From Panorpa germanica (Eukaryota; Arthropoda; Insecta; Mecoptera; Panorpidae), in assembly GCA_963678705.1 (NCBI GenBank), contig OY783207.1, positions 20,496,001-20,560,000 of the forward strand: a stretch of DNA of 64,000 bases. The letters are read 5' to 3'. Below are positions 12,115 to 23,935 of the stretch, one piece after another. The position numbers were made by a program, and so were the translations under genes. A model generated the notes under the pieces. The model was not told the DNA's origin. It was given only the letters and a program-made list of their open reading frames with translations, and did not search any database. Numbering within the stretch: the first letter of the stretch is position 1; every line of letters begins with the position of its first letter.

Positions 12115-13175
12115 TTATTTTAAAAAACATTGTATTATTTTTAAGTTTAGTTTTGTATTGATAATATTCTTGTCTTTAGAATGACTACGCAAAACGCGCA
12201 CTTGATCGAGGACAATTATATTTTCGCAAATAGTAATGCTGAAAATAGAATTTATAAATTTGATAGACGTCGATATTTCTGGGGATCTGCTATATTCAAG
12301 AATTACAAAATATTCTATGTTTAATTGTAGTGGGGAAGAATATATAAAAGTAAAGCTAAATAAATTGTTTGCTGCTGCAAAGTTTTGTGTAAAGGCTGGT
12401 AAAATGTAAATACATACATAACTGTTGCAAAAATGACATTTTTCGAAAATGAACAAATAGAAAACGGTACTAATAAAAGTAATTTGAATTTTATTTTTAC
12501 AGAGAAATAATTCATTTTGAAGAGTGTCAACAATAAAACAGCCAACGAGGAAATTGTCAACGGGAACCTGGGTGCTGAAAGGTGTATTGGAAGTGGTATT
12601 CAGGCGTTTTATTAAGCTCTGCCGATAAGAGATTCCGCAAAGATTTTTGTCTATCAAATATTTGCCCAATAAAGATTTGTTTCTTGCAAAATCATAACAC
12701 AACTCATAAACTAACCATATATGGAAATGAAGTTGAAAACTGCATTCACCTTTGTCAATTATACAATCACTGGAATTGTTAAACTGATAACAAACGGTCT
12801 CATGTTGTTCCAGCGATAGAAGTTCGCCTTGATAGCCGCAACCATTCTGACAGCTGTCAATCATGTTTCTGAAACACACAACAAGATTGTCTCTTTTTAA
12901 ATCAATCATACGAAAGCCACTTCTATTTAATAACGGAAAATAGATTTTCTACATGTCATTCCAGTGAATTATACTTACTTAAATATTGAGTTTAGAAAAA
13001 GACATTTCACTTTGACTCCGGCACATTGGCGAATATCCCCATTTTCAGTAGCGATGTCACAATGCCTTCCGCAATGAGGGCACACTATGTGTAGCTCATT
13101 ACATATGCTTAGAGACGGTCGTATTTTCTTATGGCAGCTTGAACACGAAACATTTCCCAATAATGTCACTTCCAT
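12115..13175 (-). CDS. SIAH-like RING protein, gene A (fast evolving)
   Basis: Exons 13175-12979 and 12868-12115 join (K codon AA|A) to give about 316 residues. Exon 1 holds a RING-like segment C-X2-C-X11-C-X3-H-X2-C-X2-C (CSSCHKKIRPSLSIC, then HIVCPHCGRHC) with no canonical final C-P-x-C. Exon 2 starts with a SIAH-type zinc finger (NMIDSCQNGCGYQG then LEQHETVC). The remaining C-terminal stretch has only faint resemblance to the TRAF-like SINA domain of gene B. SIAH proteins are RING E3 ubiquitin ligases. The intron position is identical to that in gene B, showing a common origin. Whether the ligase activity survives is doubtful. The 251-codon exon 2 stays open but may contain compensated frameshifts. 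Confidence 0.65.
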
Positions 13176-14625
13176 TTTTAGGTTCGCTGATTTAAATATT
13201 TAATACTATGTTTTATTTATCACATAAAATGCCCTGCAGTATTTTTTTAAACAATTTTTGTTATTCTAAGTTCTAGGAAATATTATGATACAACTGTTTA
13301 CAAATTTATATGAGAAACTTTTGGCAACCTTTTTGTTTTAATGTTATCAATTTTGAAATTTAGGTTTTCTTTCAATTGAAATGACACGATTAACACGTCT
13401 TGTAAAAATAATTTGCAACATAAATATCTTATCACAGAAAATCTTTCTATTTATTTATTCTTACACGAGCGAATAAATTTATACCAGAAATTATTGATTA
13501 TTTATGAAGTTTCTATCCCTTGCTAGATTATATCGTGTTGTATTATTCCATGAAAAATAATAAGTGGAGTACACCCTTCGTAATATGAATATGATTAAAC
13601 CACACTATTTAGAAAAGAACCCGTTTTTCTTTTACTTTTTTCTATAGTCTGGTTAAAGTCAGAATACTAACAAAGATATGAATTTATGCGTAAAAACTTT
13701 AGAAGCGTTTTTCTCTAAACGTTCATGTTTTCAAACTCCGCGAACTTCAACTGAACTCAACAAAAAATAAAAACTGTTTTCCTCAGTGTCACAATAGAGA
13801 TTAATGACAGATTACAGATAATCATTCCGATTATTCATTTAAGAAAGGTTTATAATTATATTCCAAATGTTTACAACTTATAGATATATTATTTTTGGAT
13901 CTGACCTTACAGCGACACCAATCAATTGATCATTATCAGATGTTATCAATTTTCTTTACGCCATCAAAGTATGCATCCTAAATAACTCCAATTGGTTAGT
14001 TGCATTTCCAAGCTTTGGAATAGGTATACTGTAGTATTTTTTAATATTTCAAGTAGAACACTATGGAGAATTATATAAGATCTCTAATCAAATGTTTTAA
14101 TTAATTTTACTAATGTCAACTTATTTCCGATAAAGTTTTCACTTTTTTTAGACCTTCTAATTTTGACATTATTCATAGTTTCGAGGTTTCATATATGTGT
14201 TACAACCTTGTCAAAACCTCAATTTTTGTAACATATCTATTTTTTTAACGATTGAGTAATACCCGTTTCTAACATAGTTTCTGAGAGTCATACATATATT
14301 ATTTTATATTGTATAAATAATACGTTAATATACGAAAATCAACTAAATTATATTTACTTTGTTCTGTATTTATGAAGAAATTAAATTAAATGTTTCATCA
14401 AAATAAACATTTTAAAATTAATACAAACAATTTAGTATACAAATTTTCAACTATAAAATTTATTGCATTTATTTTCCAAATAACATTACATGACGTTATT
14501 AATTACACTTAATATATGCATACAGTCCCTGAAGTCTATCTGAGATTCATATTATAATCTAACTAAATAAATTCGTAATAAACAACATATATAAAATTAT
14601 AAAATAAATTCTTACTAAACTAGAA
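13176..14625. other. Intergenic between the two SIAH-like genes
   Basis: 1.45 kb of AT-rich sequence containing the gene A promoter and the gene B 3' flank. I see no gene, RNA or recognised repeat. Confidence 0.5.
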
Positions 14626-16465
14626 CTAATTGCTCTTACGATATATTTTAAGCGTCCTGCAAAACTGGCTATTGTTGTCTCTTACTATTTCATCAAACCA
14701 ACTAAATTTAATCTTGCAAGTAGTCTTTCCTGATTGTAAATACTCTTCGCTTCTAGTTTGTTCCGGTGTAGATGCTTGACAAGGACGTGAATAATTAAAT
14801 GATTGTCCAGTCAAAGGATGTGAAAACTCAAGATCAAAATAAAAATCAGATTCATCCTGATGAGTCAAATGATGAACTGATAAATAATACGATTCATTAT
14901 CATAATTTGAAGTATGCGCATACACAAAGTAATTTCCAGCAACGTAATACAGGTACCAATACCGACCATCGGATAGCACTACAGATCCATTTGGTTTTAA
15001 CAAATAATCATGCTTTTGTTGCCAATGTTTCAACAAATTATTGTAAGTTCCGCTCCATTCGCATCCAATTCTAACGAGACAAGTCGTCCTTTGATATTTG
15101 CACACCTTATCATGCAGCATCATTTCACCTAGAGGACGAGACACATTACAACCAGTTTCCTTATTTTTACAAACTGTATATAAACTGTCACATAATTTTT
15201 CTATGGTATAGTTTCTAATGTTCAACATACCTCTTCGGCATGTTGGGCAAGCATTCAATTTGGATGCACATCTTCCACAACAGCTGTGCCCCATTTCGCA
15301 TTGCCTAATTGGTGCATTTAAAACTTCTAAACAAACAACACATTCCAACAAAGATAATATATTTTCTGGTATTGTCATGGTCGTAGCATCCTCTTTACTA
15401 ACCACTAAACTATTTTCTTTTAATATAGTTATGTTAGTTCCTTTATTTATCATAAAATTATTATCAGTTATGCGTTCATTGTAGATATCAGTACCGTTTA
15501 CAACCGCAGTTCTTACAGACGTTGAGTCATTGTTAGCAGCTGATATATAAAATTTTTCCATTCTAAGTCTCTCTATTTCACCTTCGGGCACGGTTCGCCC
15601 CATGTACAACAGCATTATATATCTATTATTTTCATTTTCTAACATTCGAAGCCAGTAGATCTCGTTAACACTGCTGTTTATATCAAATTGTGTAACTAAC
15701 ATAACTGGATCCTTTAATTCAATGTTGATAGCCTTGTTACAAAAAGTCTTAATTCGATCAGGATGATTTCCTTGGACATGCGAAATGAGTTTGCTAACAG
15801 CGTCTACCCACTGGCAGCCATCGATCGCACAGTACACCACACGATCTTGCTTCGAACATACTTTTTCATGTTCTGCAATTTCTAATAAATTTGATTGAAA
15901 TGCGCAATCATATTGGCAAAAATCGAACGTGTTTCTGAAAGATAATATAGTTGTATTTATTACATACTTGGAGAAAATTTAGTTAAAAATTTCTATGTAA
16001 TAATAAAATTATACTAAAATATCTAAATTATCTTTATAATTTTTGTATATTATTATCCAGAGCGCCCCAGTATTTATTCTTATTATATTTTTAAGTAAAT
16101 AGAAGCTTAATTTTAAAAAAAAAACGAAATAAAAAGAATTTTATAAAAATATGTTAAACAAGACGTAACGTGAAAAATACTAGATACATTTAATATTATC
16201 ACGGAAAGTATTTCTGATTTTCGATCGTTATTAATTATGAAAAAGTAAATTTATGCTCTTACTTAAATAACTTGTTTACGTCTGGTAGCTCAAATGCTTG
16301 ACCACTGCAATTATTTGATCCTCCAGAGTTCTCTGTATCTGGAATCTGATGATATTTGCATTTATTACAAACAAGATGACCAAATGTGCATGTAATTAAA
16401 GGTGGACGCATTCTTGTCGTACATCTTAAGCAACATAATTTATCTGAATAATCTCCCATCTGCAT
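14626..16465 (-). CDS. Double SIAH-like E3 ubiquitin ligase, gene B
   Basis: Exon 1 runs from an ATG at 16465 (or in-frame ATG 16459) to a donor after 16263; exon 2 is 15934-14626. Together they give about 503 residues. Unit 1 has a degenerate RING (CCLRCTTRMRPPLITC, GHLVCNKC) in exon 1, a SIAH zinc finger (FCQYDCAFQSN, HEKVC, YCAIDGCQW, H-X5-H) and a TRAF-like segment. Unit 2, wholly inside exon 2, restarts with a canonical RING (ECVVCLEVL, CEMGHSCCGRC, ACPTC), a second SIAH zinc finger (CNVSRPLGEMMLHDKVC, CEWSG) and a second TRAF-like domain to the stop. Only the second RING has all eight ligands. The exon 1 region upstream of the ATG also has acceptor-like TTTCAG and TTATAG sites, so an extra 5' exon is possible. 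Confidence 0.8.
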
Positions 16466-16507
16466 TTTCTGCCTATAAATAGAATTCAGTAAATCTGAAA
16501 CATTCAA

Positions 16508-18298
16508 TATTTGTTAGATATTGTTATATATTATTCTGAAAAAAGACGTTATCTACAAACGTATAGAAAATGATCCGTGTTTAAGTTTAAGCTTACCCGG
16601 CTTAAGCCAAGGTTCTGCCAATTTATAGGACTTTAAATATTTCCAATGAAAAAATTGAAACAAGAAGAACAAAAACTGCTTGTAGAACAGCAAACAATAT
16701 TAAAGAAAAATAATAAATTTAACAAGTAATAATGAATTACCACAAATCGTTCCAATACCGTAGTAAAAAAGCTTCAAGTTAAATAGGATCAGTTTTGTCA
16801 TGTATATTTATATGCTATTTTATACGTATCTTTTCCTCTGCATTTAAAATTCATCTTATATCTAGATACAAAATATTTCAACACTGAGTATGATAATAAG
16901 GAGTTTTATTGTAAAAGTTAAATATATTTTTACCTTTACTTACCTTTTAAATTGTGGTAATATAAAACTTGATCTTTTCTATCTGATAAAATATATAACC
17001 TATAAGTTACTTAAACTTATACTATTTATAAATAGTGAAAAGAAAATTATTAGAAGAATGTGAATTCTCATGTATACTCGTTTATAGAAGATTAACAGTA
17101 AAATGACACATATAATATTTTATACTTGACACAAGTTCCTGATTTCATAACATAATGCAATATATACCAATTCACAGAAAAGTAAAATTGACGTTTGCCT
17201 GCATATGCACAAATCACACACACCACACGCAGAGTATCACTTCACTAGAGTTCACAAACCGAAACCACAATTTATTCAGTAGTTTGTGGTCTATATTCAG
17301 TGGTTTGTGCTAGAGTTGTAATAAGACCTCAGAGTCAGGCAGAATATATAAATAAAGTATATGGTAATATTATAAGCGTGCAAGTGTGAATCAGTTCGTG
17401 GGTTTATTTCAGGGTTTATCCGACTAGTCTTTGGTTTATCCAGTCTTTCGATTATCCCATGCCAGTGTTGCGTTCAACAACTAAATGTATATGTACAACA
17501 TACAAATTAATATTTACAACTTTATTATTTTGAATTAGTTTTTGCTCAATACGGGACGAAGTGTTTTTGAAATTTTGTAGAATAATACATTTACTGCACG
17601 AGTTAGGATATATTTTGAACCGGAGGAATATGTCGTTTGAAACGCATATGAAAACTATTTTTGTTCTGAATTTTCTTTTATTATTAACTTTTATATTTGC
17701 TAATAAGCTATCGAGCTCCAATTTTCCACATACAGACCTTTGTGAATTACAATTTAATATGGTGAAATAATGTTTAATTAGGAATTTTTTTTTAAATAGA
17801 TGTTTAATTTCTTAAACTCATTTTGGTCATATAATTATTTTGATGACTTTGTTATTTAAAATATGTATTAGACTCATAAAATATTTCTAAATGTACAACT
17901 ATGTGAGAAACTCTATCAGGTATTTAATTATTATTTCAAATTATTAAACATAAATTTGTAGCTATTCATATAACCAAATAACATATAAAAAAATAGATTT
18001 TATACTATAACGTAATTTTGACACATTTTATTAAACTTTGAAGTGGTGTGGCGGGGGGTTTCCCCCACCCATTGGTCTGGTCTTGATGTACGTGATTTCT
18101 AATAGTCCACGTAGAAAATAGCCAATGAGATCAGCTTTTATACTATGACGTAATTTTTTACCAATTTATACACCTTTGCTACCTGTTACCTGGTAAACCC
18201 AGTAAACAATTTGGTGAAGTGCCCTATTTGGTGAAGTTCGAGTCACTCGTACAATTCTATTCTAACGCTTTACAAGTTCTCTACCTGTCACAGATTTT
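16508..18298. other. Gene-poor region with short direct repeats
   Basis: AT-rich DNA. Open frames at 17452-17770 overlap on both strands and look random. Two similar stretches TTTTATACTATAACGTAATTTT (around 17998) and TTTTATACTATGACGTAATTTT (around 18137) flank a GC-richer segment with GGCGGGGGGTTTCCCCC. A segment around 18190-18228 (CAGTAAACAATTTGGTGAAG) recurs inverted at about 63710-63750. Confidence 0.4.
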
Positions 18299-18602
18299 GT
18301 GTTAGTTTTTCATAATAATATTCTTTCTTTTTCCAACATCATTCATTAAGTATTTCTGTTTCTTTCCCACATGGATATATTTTTTTAAAATTCACATTCA
18401 TTTCATTTATTCCAAAGTGAGAGAGAAACGAGATGCGTTAGACAAGTAGTGTGTTAGTTTTTCATAATAATATTCTTTCTTTTTCCAACATCATTCATTA
18501 AGTATTTCTGTTTCTTTCCCACATGGATATATTTTTTTAAAATTCACATTCATTTCATTTATTCCAAAGTGAGAGAGAAACGAGATGCGTTAGACAAGTA
18601 AA
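18299..18602. repeat. 152-bp perfect tandem duplication
   Basis: Units 18299-18450 and 18451-18602 begin GTGTTAGTTTTTCATAATAA and stay identical for about 149 bases to GTTAGACAAGTA. The lack of divergence implies a very recent duplication or an assembly artefact. No coding content. Confidence 0.9.
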
Positions 18603-20349
18603 TATTTTTCACCGTTACACTTGTATACTTGTATAATATTTCGTTCTGTACAGATGTTTAAAGTATATGCTATCCTTTTTCAACAAATATTTCTTTAACG
18701 GTAATAGACAGACGCTATCTCCCTCAATCCCCGAATAGAATGTATATAAACGAAGATAATACCTAGCGATGGTAAGACAGAGGTTTTAAACCTAACGCAG
18801 ACCTGCCGATCGTGGATTTTTGAATCACTAAAACAATGTAAAAAACTAATATAACGAGTATTGTTGAAGATGAATAATATTCTTTAAAAAAATCACGATC
18901 CATACTAAAGATTACATCTATTTATTTCTTCATTTAAATATTTATATTTTGCAGACTCTAAAATGTAGAATTCAATTAAGTTTTATACCCCTGCTAGTTT
19001 CAAGTTTATAACTCCGGTCATAAATCATAAACCTACTCCGCTTTTAATTCAGCAGTGAACCGTCGTTGCAATGTCTGTAGCTCATAAAAAGGGCCTTTCC
19101 TATGAACGACTGAATAGAAAACGAACACGATCCAGACAAAAAATTCATGATATGTAATAGAATTTAAGTAGAATTTACTCCAAAATGTTTACTGGGAAGC
19201 AACCTTGAGCAAGATTCTTAGTACTGTAGTGTACATTCGCTGAACATTTTTGTGCACAAATTGGTATAAACTGAAGCATGTTGAACATACTCGCTCACAA
19301 AGCGATGTCGCCGATAGATCCCAAATGAAGCGGATTGAGGCTTTATAACGAGCGTTCTTAGGTACCCCCTCCAGTCTGAGGCGGCTGCTTGCATGTACAA
19401 AGGATCGGATAGGTTTACCGTGTGGTGGTGGTATCGCTTGAATAAAATTCGCTGTTATTCGTTTCCAATGTGAGACGTAGGTACCGCTCATATTCGGACG
19501 GCTTTGCCGCTTGCAGTATGAGAGTCTCATTACATCTGCAGGTGTCTACAAGGTTCGGATAGGTAAAGCGTAGTACCGCGTATACGTTTAATGCGAAATG
19601 TTTATATGTGTTAGTGTATTGGTATTCAATAAAACATGCACAGTGTAGAATTACTAAAATAAATTCTTTTGGTATAAATCGAAAATTGGTATTGGCTAGG
19701 TCTACGTACTGCATTGTCGGGAATAACTTAGTGCATTAACATTAATGCATTGTCGGGAATAACTTTTTACTGAGTACAACTTCACAGTGAAACGTCAAAA
19801 TATAAGTTATAAAAGTCTGCCCAAAGTCTAAACTCCGCCTTTTATTCATATAGATATGAACACACACATATATAGAAATACACAAAACACATATCTAGTA
19901 AAGTCTACTATACTAGAAAATATATATGTAGATATTTTATTTGGCGTACCGCCTTGTACGATAAATGTATCCCCTCTGGTAATAAAATACCATAATATTT
20001 GATCTCGAAAGAAGGGAATGAGAAGCATCTCTCTGGTTTTAGACCTTTAAAAGGTTTCTGTTTTAAATATAATATAATTTTTTTTTTATCAAAATCGAAA
20101 CTGTTTCTGAGGTCTTCCGAGAAAAAGGCTTTATTGACGCGACTATGAATACGCAATTATTGAACAACTAAAATCGTCCTGTGAGAACCCCGCTTTACAT
20201 GAAGCAAATAGAAAATTTCTGCTTTAAAAAAATGCACGATTCAGTGGACGTATTTCTCAAGCTATAAAAAGAAAAGTAAAAACTTAAAAATTCAGCAAAA
20301 ATGCGGTGTTAAATTTTATCAATTTTTTATTAAAACTATTTAAAATAAG
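18603..20349. other. Region downstream of protease homologue 1, no clear gene
   Basis: Mostly AT-rich. A GC-richer patch at about 19230-19600 carries overlapping minus-strand open frames (up to 113 codons) with no recognised domain. A 20-bp direct repeat TGCATTGTCGGGAATAACTT occurs at 19710 and 19746. A segment at about 19935-20020 (TAAATGTATCCCCTCT, ATATTTGATCTCGAAAGAA) matches 39873-39960 and so is an interspersed repeat. Confidence 0.4.
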
Positions 20350-23300
20350 CTATGCTACTCCTTGCAGGTTGAGTTTTGTAAATTGGTATTTCGCAGCCCT
20401 CGAAGACATCGACAATAGTGACCTTTTATGTTTAATAAGTTTAAATAGAAAATAAAATAATGAAGCAGATAAAATTAGCAGTAATAATATCATAATGATC
20501 TCAAATATATCTTCATATGATATGTCGACCATAGAAGCTGAAGCGGCTTGTGCTTCTACTAGAGGCATGGTCATAAAACCTCCAAATTGTTCTGCCAACG
20601 CTGGTATGTGGCGTACCAACCACAAATCGTAGTTTTTGACTTCCGTATGAACAGCAGGAAGCGATGACCTACAGTCTGGATCTCCGAAGGAAATAATCCC
20701 GGTTAATTTTCCGTTGCATACTAAAGGGCCACCTCCATCGCCCTATAAAAAGTATAATAAAGAATAAGTTGCATCCAATATAAATAATAATAAAAGGTTT
20801 TCCTATTTAGATATTTAAGCAAGTAATTTTAATTATGCACCAGACATAAACGATTTATGTTATTTATTATTTTTATGGTCTACTTTTATGGTTTAGGTAA
20901 TAATGTCATTTAGAATAAGTAAATGAAAATCCATTAAGTATTGTGAGTTATAAAAAATTGTAGATTTGTTTCGATACCATGCTTAAATGTATTTTATTAA
21001 GGTCCAATAACAACTATTTAATGGATTGTCAACGGACCAGTTATTTCTTATTTAAGTGCATTTATTACCAGTGTTTTTGACCACGCCCACATCCTGTTCC
21101 AAGATTTCAACTGTTAAACATATTCTTATATTAAGTTTTGAAGCATCAACATCTTAGTTAAGTCTCGATATACATTCTTAATCTAAGATTCAAGCATTGA
21201 GCTACTTAGGTTAAGTCTTAAGCAACGATCATAGTTGCGGTTTGTTCTTATGCAACAACCATCATTGTTATTCGTAAGCTGTATTGACACTTAGTTTTTA
21301 GTAGCATTGTTACATGCTACTGCAGTATTAAATAAACGAATCATTCCAACAAACATTCACGTGTACTCATTTCTTATAAACATTAAACGTACATTGCAGT
21401 ATTGTCAAACAGCACAATACAAATACGCATTTGTACAACTTAGCCGCGGTAAATTAACCGTGGCTCAAACAGAATATACACAGGTTTAAAAAGAATCCGT
21501 TTTTGTTATTATTTATTTTCAGTTATTGAGATCATTTACCTTGCAAGAGTCTCCCACTTTATTTTCGTCTTCGGCACATATCATTCCATTTTGAATGGAT
21601 TTGCCATGGTGTAGGAATTTCTTCCAGTTTGAGATACAAGTAGACGGTTCCACTATTTTCACATCGAGCACAACAAGAAATTCGCTAGTTTCTTCATGCT
21701 GAATAGTTAAAAACAGAAATGGTTTTATTTTAACTTTAATATTAAAGTGTATATAACAGTATCAGTGAAACATTAGAAATATTGTATAGATCAGGGTTAT
21801 GAACCATAACTGAATGAATATTCATAAAGTGGGTTACTAGAACCTCTAATGTCCAATTAATTTTAATAACTCCTTATATATTAACAATTAAAAAAGTTAT
21901 TTTCTCCCTTTAATTATTAAACGTTATAGAACATTCCAAGACATGTGATATCACGTCCGCTAGGTTGCTATCTCTTTTATACAATAGAGCGTAAAAGAGA
22001 TAGCATATACAACACAGAACTCTTAGCCATAAGAAAAATAACTGATCTACCCTTAATAGTACAGACATGTTACGTCATAAATATGGCCGACATCTGTAGC
22101 GCTAAAACTACAATTCGAATTTTTAATTGCTTTATTTCCGTCAACATTTAGATATTTATTAAAATCTATTAAACACGCCAATATACTAACATCAATTTCA
22201 ATCAACAATTGAAAAATCGACTTCTAAAAAATGAGTACAATTTTATAAAAATTAAACTAACTATGATGGTAATAGTTTGTTTTTTGTTTTTTATGATCCC
22301 TTCACATAAAATAATTGTTCAAAATTACCTCCGTTTTACCCCATCCGAATATTTCACAAGCAGTTCCTTCATGAACTGGTTCAGTGTTCAACAGAATTGG
22401 GGTAATAGAGGAAGAAAACGGTTTCTCCATCTGAAATTTCAAGGAAACGTTATTCTAAATCATTTCTAAGGAAAGTAAAAAACAATCGTACCTTAAGTAT
22501 AGCTATATCATGCGTAGGGGTGCAGATTCCCTTTGGACACTCACGCCCGGACTGGAATTTAGAGTGAATGATTACTCTGGTGGGACGGCTGTGGCCACCA
22601 TTATTGGTAATTGAATTGGAAATAATCTTGATATTCTCTGGTAATGATGCAACATGGTGAACACAACTTGCTGCAGTCAGGACGTGCTGTGCGTCAATGA
22701 TTGATCCTCCACAAATTGTTTGATCACCGGTTCGTGCATAGATTTTCAGGAGTACCTTGAACAAAAGAGATGTTAGAACAATATATATTGACAATCATGA
22801 TGGTGGTTTTGCCATTGGTAGCTGATAAAATAGACATTTCATATGAACGACTATGAGAAGCTGAACTGTAAATGAACTCTTTCATGACAAAAAATCATAC
22901 GCATCTTCAATACGATGTCAAAGTGACTCTAAAATGTTTGCTGGGTTTATTGAAACTTTATAGGTCAACACAACAGCTACTATAGCTTTGACGTTTAATT
23001 GTACATCTCTTTTCCACATCTCTTGTTTAATAGTGATGGTTAAGGCTGGCAAGTGGTAGAGGGGAAGAAGGTGACGAAGGAATGACGTCGACTAGTCAAT
23101 AATCTTAATATATATAAATTACGTGTCACATGTTTGTCCGAGTTTGTCCGCGATGGACTCCTAAACTACTTAACCGATTTTAATCAAATTTGTACACCGT
23201 GTGCAGTTTGATCCAACTTGAAAGATAGGATAGCTTACATCTCAATTTATGATTGCAAAATTATCTTATTGTCTATTAATTATCTGTATATGACATATGA

Positions 23301-23631
23301 CATCTGGCGACGATGATGGCGACATCTGTTGACTAGATTGAGTAAATATTCTGTTGACTAGATTGAGTAAATATTCAATAGATGGAGCTATGTAATGTAA
23401 TATGACAAAAACGTTAGTCACAGCAACGCGTGGCCGGGACAGCTAGTTTTTTATAAATTTATATAAATATAATATTTTTATAAATAAATATCAATATTAG
23501 AATATTACCTGATAAAGATCCGGTTCATTTATTATGTGCTGAGGATATTCTAGATCTTCTGGAAAGTCAGGAGCTGAAGGAAAAAGAGAAATTAAAAGGA
23601 GACATGTATTGCGCAAACTGGCGTAAACCAT
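20350..23631 (-). CDS. Membrane-anchored serine protease homologue (SPH 1), catalytically dead
   Basis: Five phase-0 exons (23631-23509, 22755-22492, 22430-22329, 21698-21540, 20742-20350) give 346 residues. A signal peptide (MVYASLRNTCLLLISLFPSA) leads into an S1 chymotrypsin fold without an RIVGG activation site. Landmarks: CGGSIIDAQHVLTAASC, HDIAILK, CEIFGWGKTE, GMICAED, VGDSCKGDGGGPLVC. The triad is His to Ser71, Asp124 kept, and Ser to Gly219, so it cannot be a protease. After the fold comes a spacer and a hydrophobic segment at about 296-320 (IIMILLLLILSASLFYFLF) followed by a basic tail (KLIKHKR), which predicts a type I membrane anchor. Insect protease homologues act as cofactors or decoys in clotting, melanisation and digestion; no specific role can be assigned. 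Its introns hold a family A element and a Helitron-like element. Confidence 0.88.
21824..22235 (+). mobile_element. Inverted-repeat element, copy 2 (family A, internally deleted)
   Basis: Starts inside the family at ATAAAGTGGGTTACTAGAACC and ends near GACTTCTAAAAAATGAG. Both tips are eroded. It lies in intron 3 of protease homologue 1, on the opposite strand to the gene. Confidence 0.7.
23103..23446 (+). mobile_element. Short interspersed element with Helitron-like ends
   Basis: Runs from TCTTAATATATATAAATTAC to GCCGGGACAGCTAG, preceded by A and followed by T, which fits the Helitron rule 5'-A|TC...CTAG|T-3' with no target duplication. The interior (GCGATGGACTCCTAAACTAC, then GTTTGATCCAACTTG and AAGATAGGATAG) resembles an abundant short repeat of insect genomes. 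No coding capacity. It lies in intron 1 of protease homologue 1. A tandem repeat of GTTGACTAGATTGAGTAAATATTC sits near 23327-23375. Confidence 0.55.
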
Positions 23632-23935
23632 TACAGGAGCATGCTGTAAATATTGAGAGTAATAGCTTAACAAGTGACAGCAAATATTATTACGAGTAAT
23701 GTACCACAGCGTACTATGTACATGTCGATCGTCCAGTTTATTAGTAAGACAATTCCGAAATAATTAAGTAGTTACCCAGTTCCTAGCTAACGACCTCCTA
23801 CTATATAGGCCACAATTTATAGTGTCTTGGTCTCATATATATCAACTACACCACAGCCTAATAAGTTTACAATATTTACGATGATATAACAGTCTGGAGT
23901 CAAGCATCAATGCTCTCGCCCACTACGCCGTTAAT

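Noticed and set aside
14799-15484. Plus-strand open frames over SIAH-like gene B
   Set aside because: Antisense to a frame with clear RING and SIAH motifs.
17452-17770. Overlapping open frames on both strands
   Set aside because: Mutually antisense, no motif, no supporting signals.
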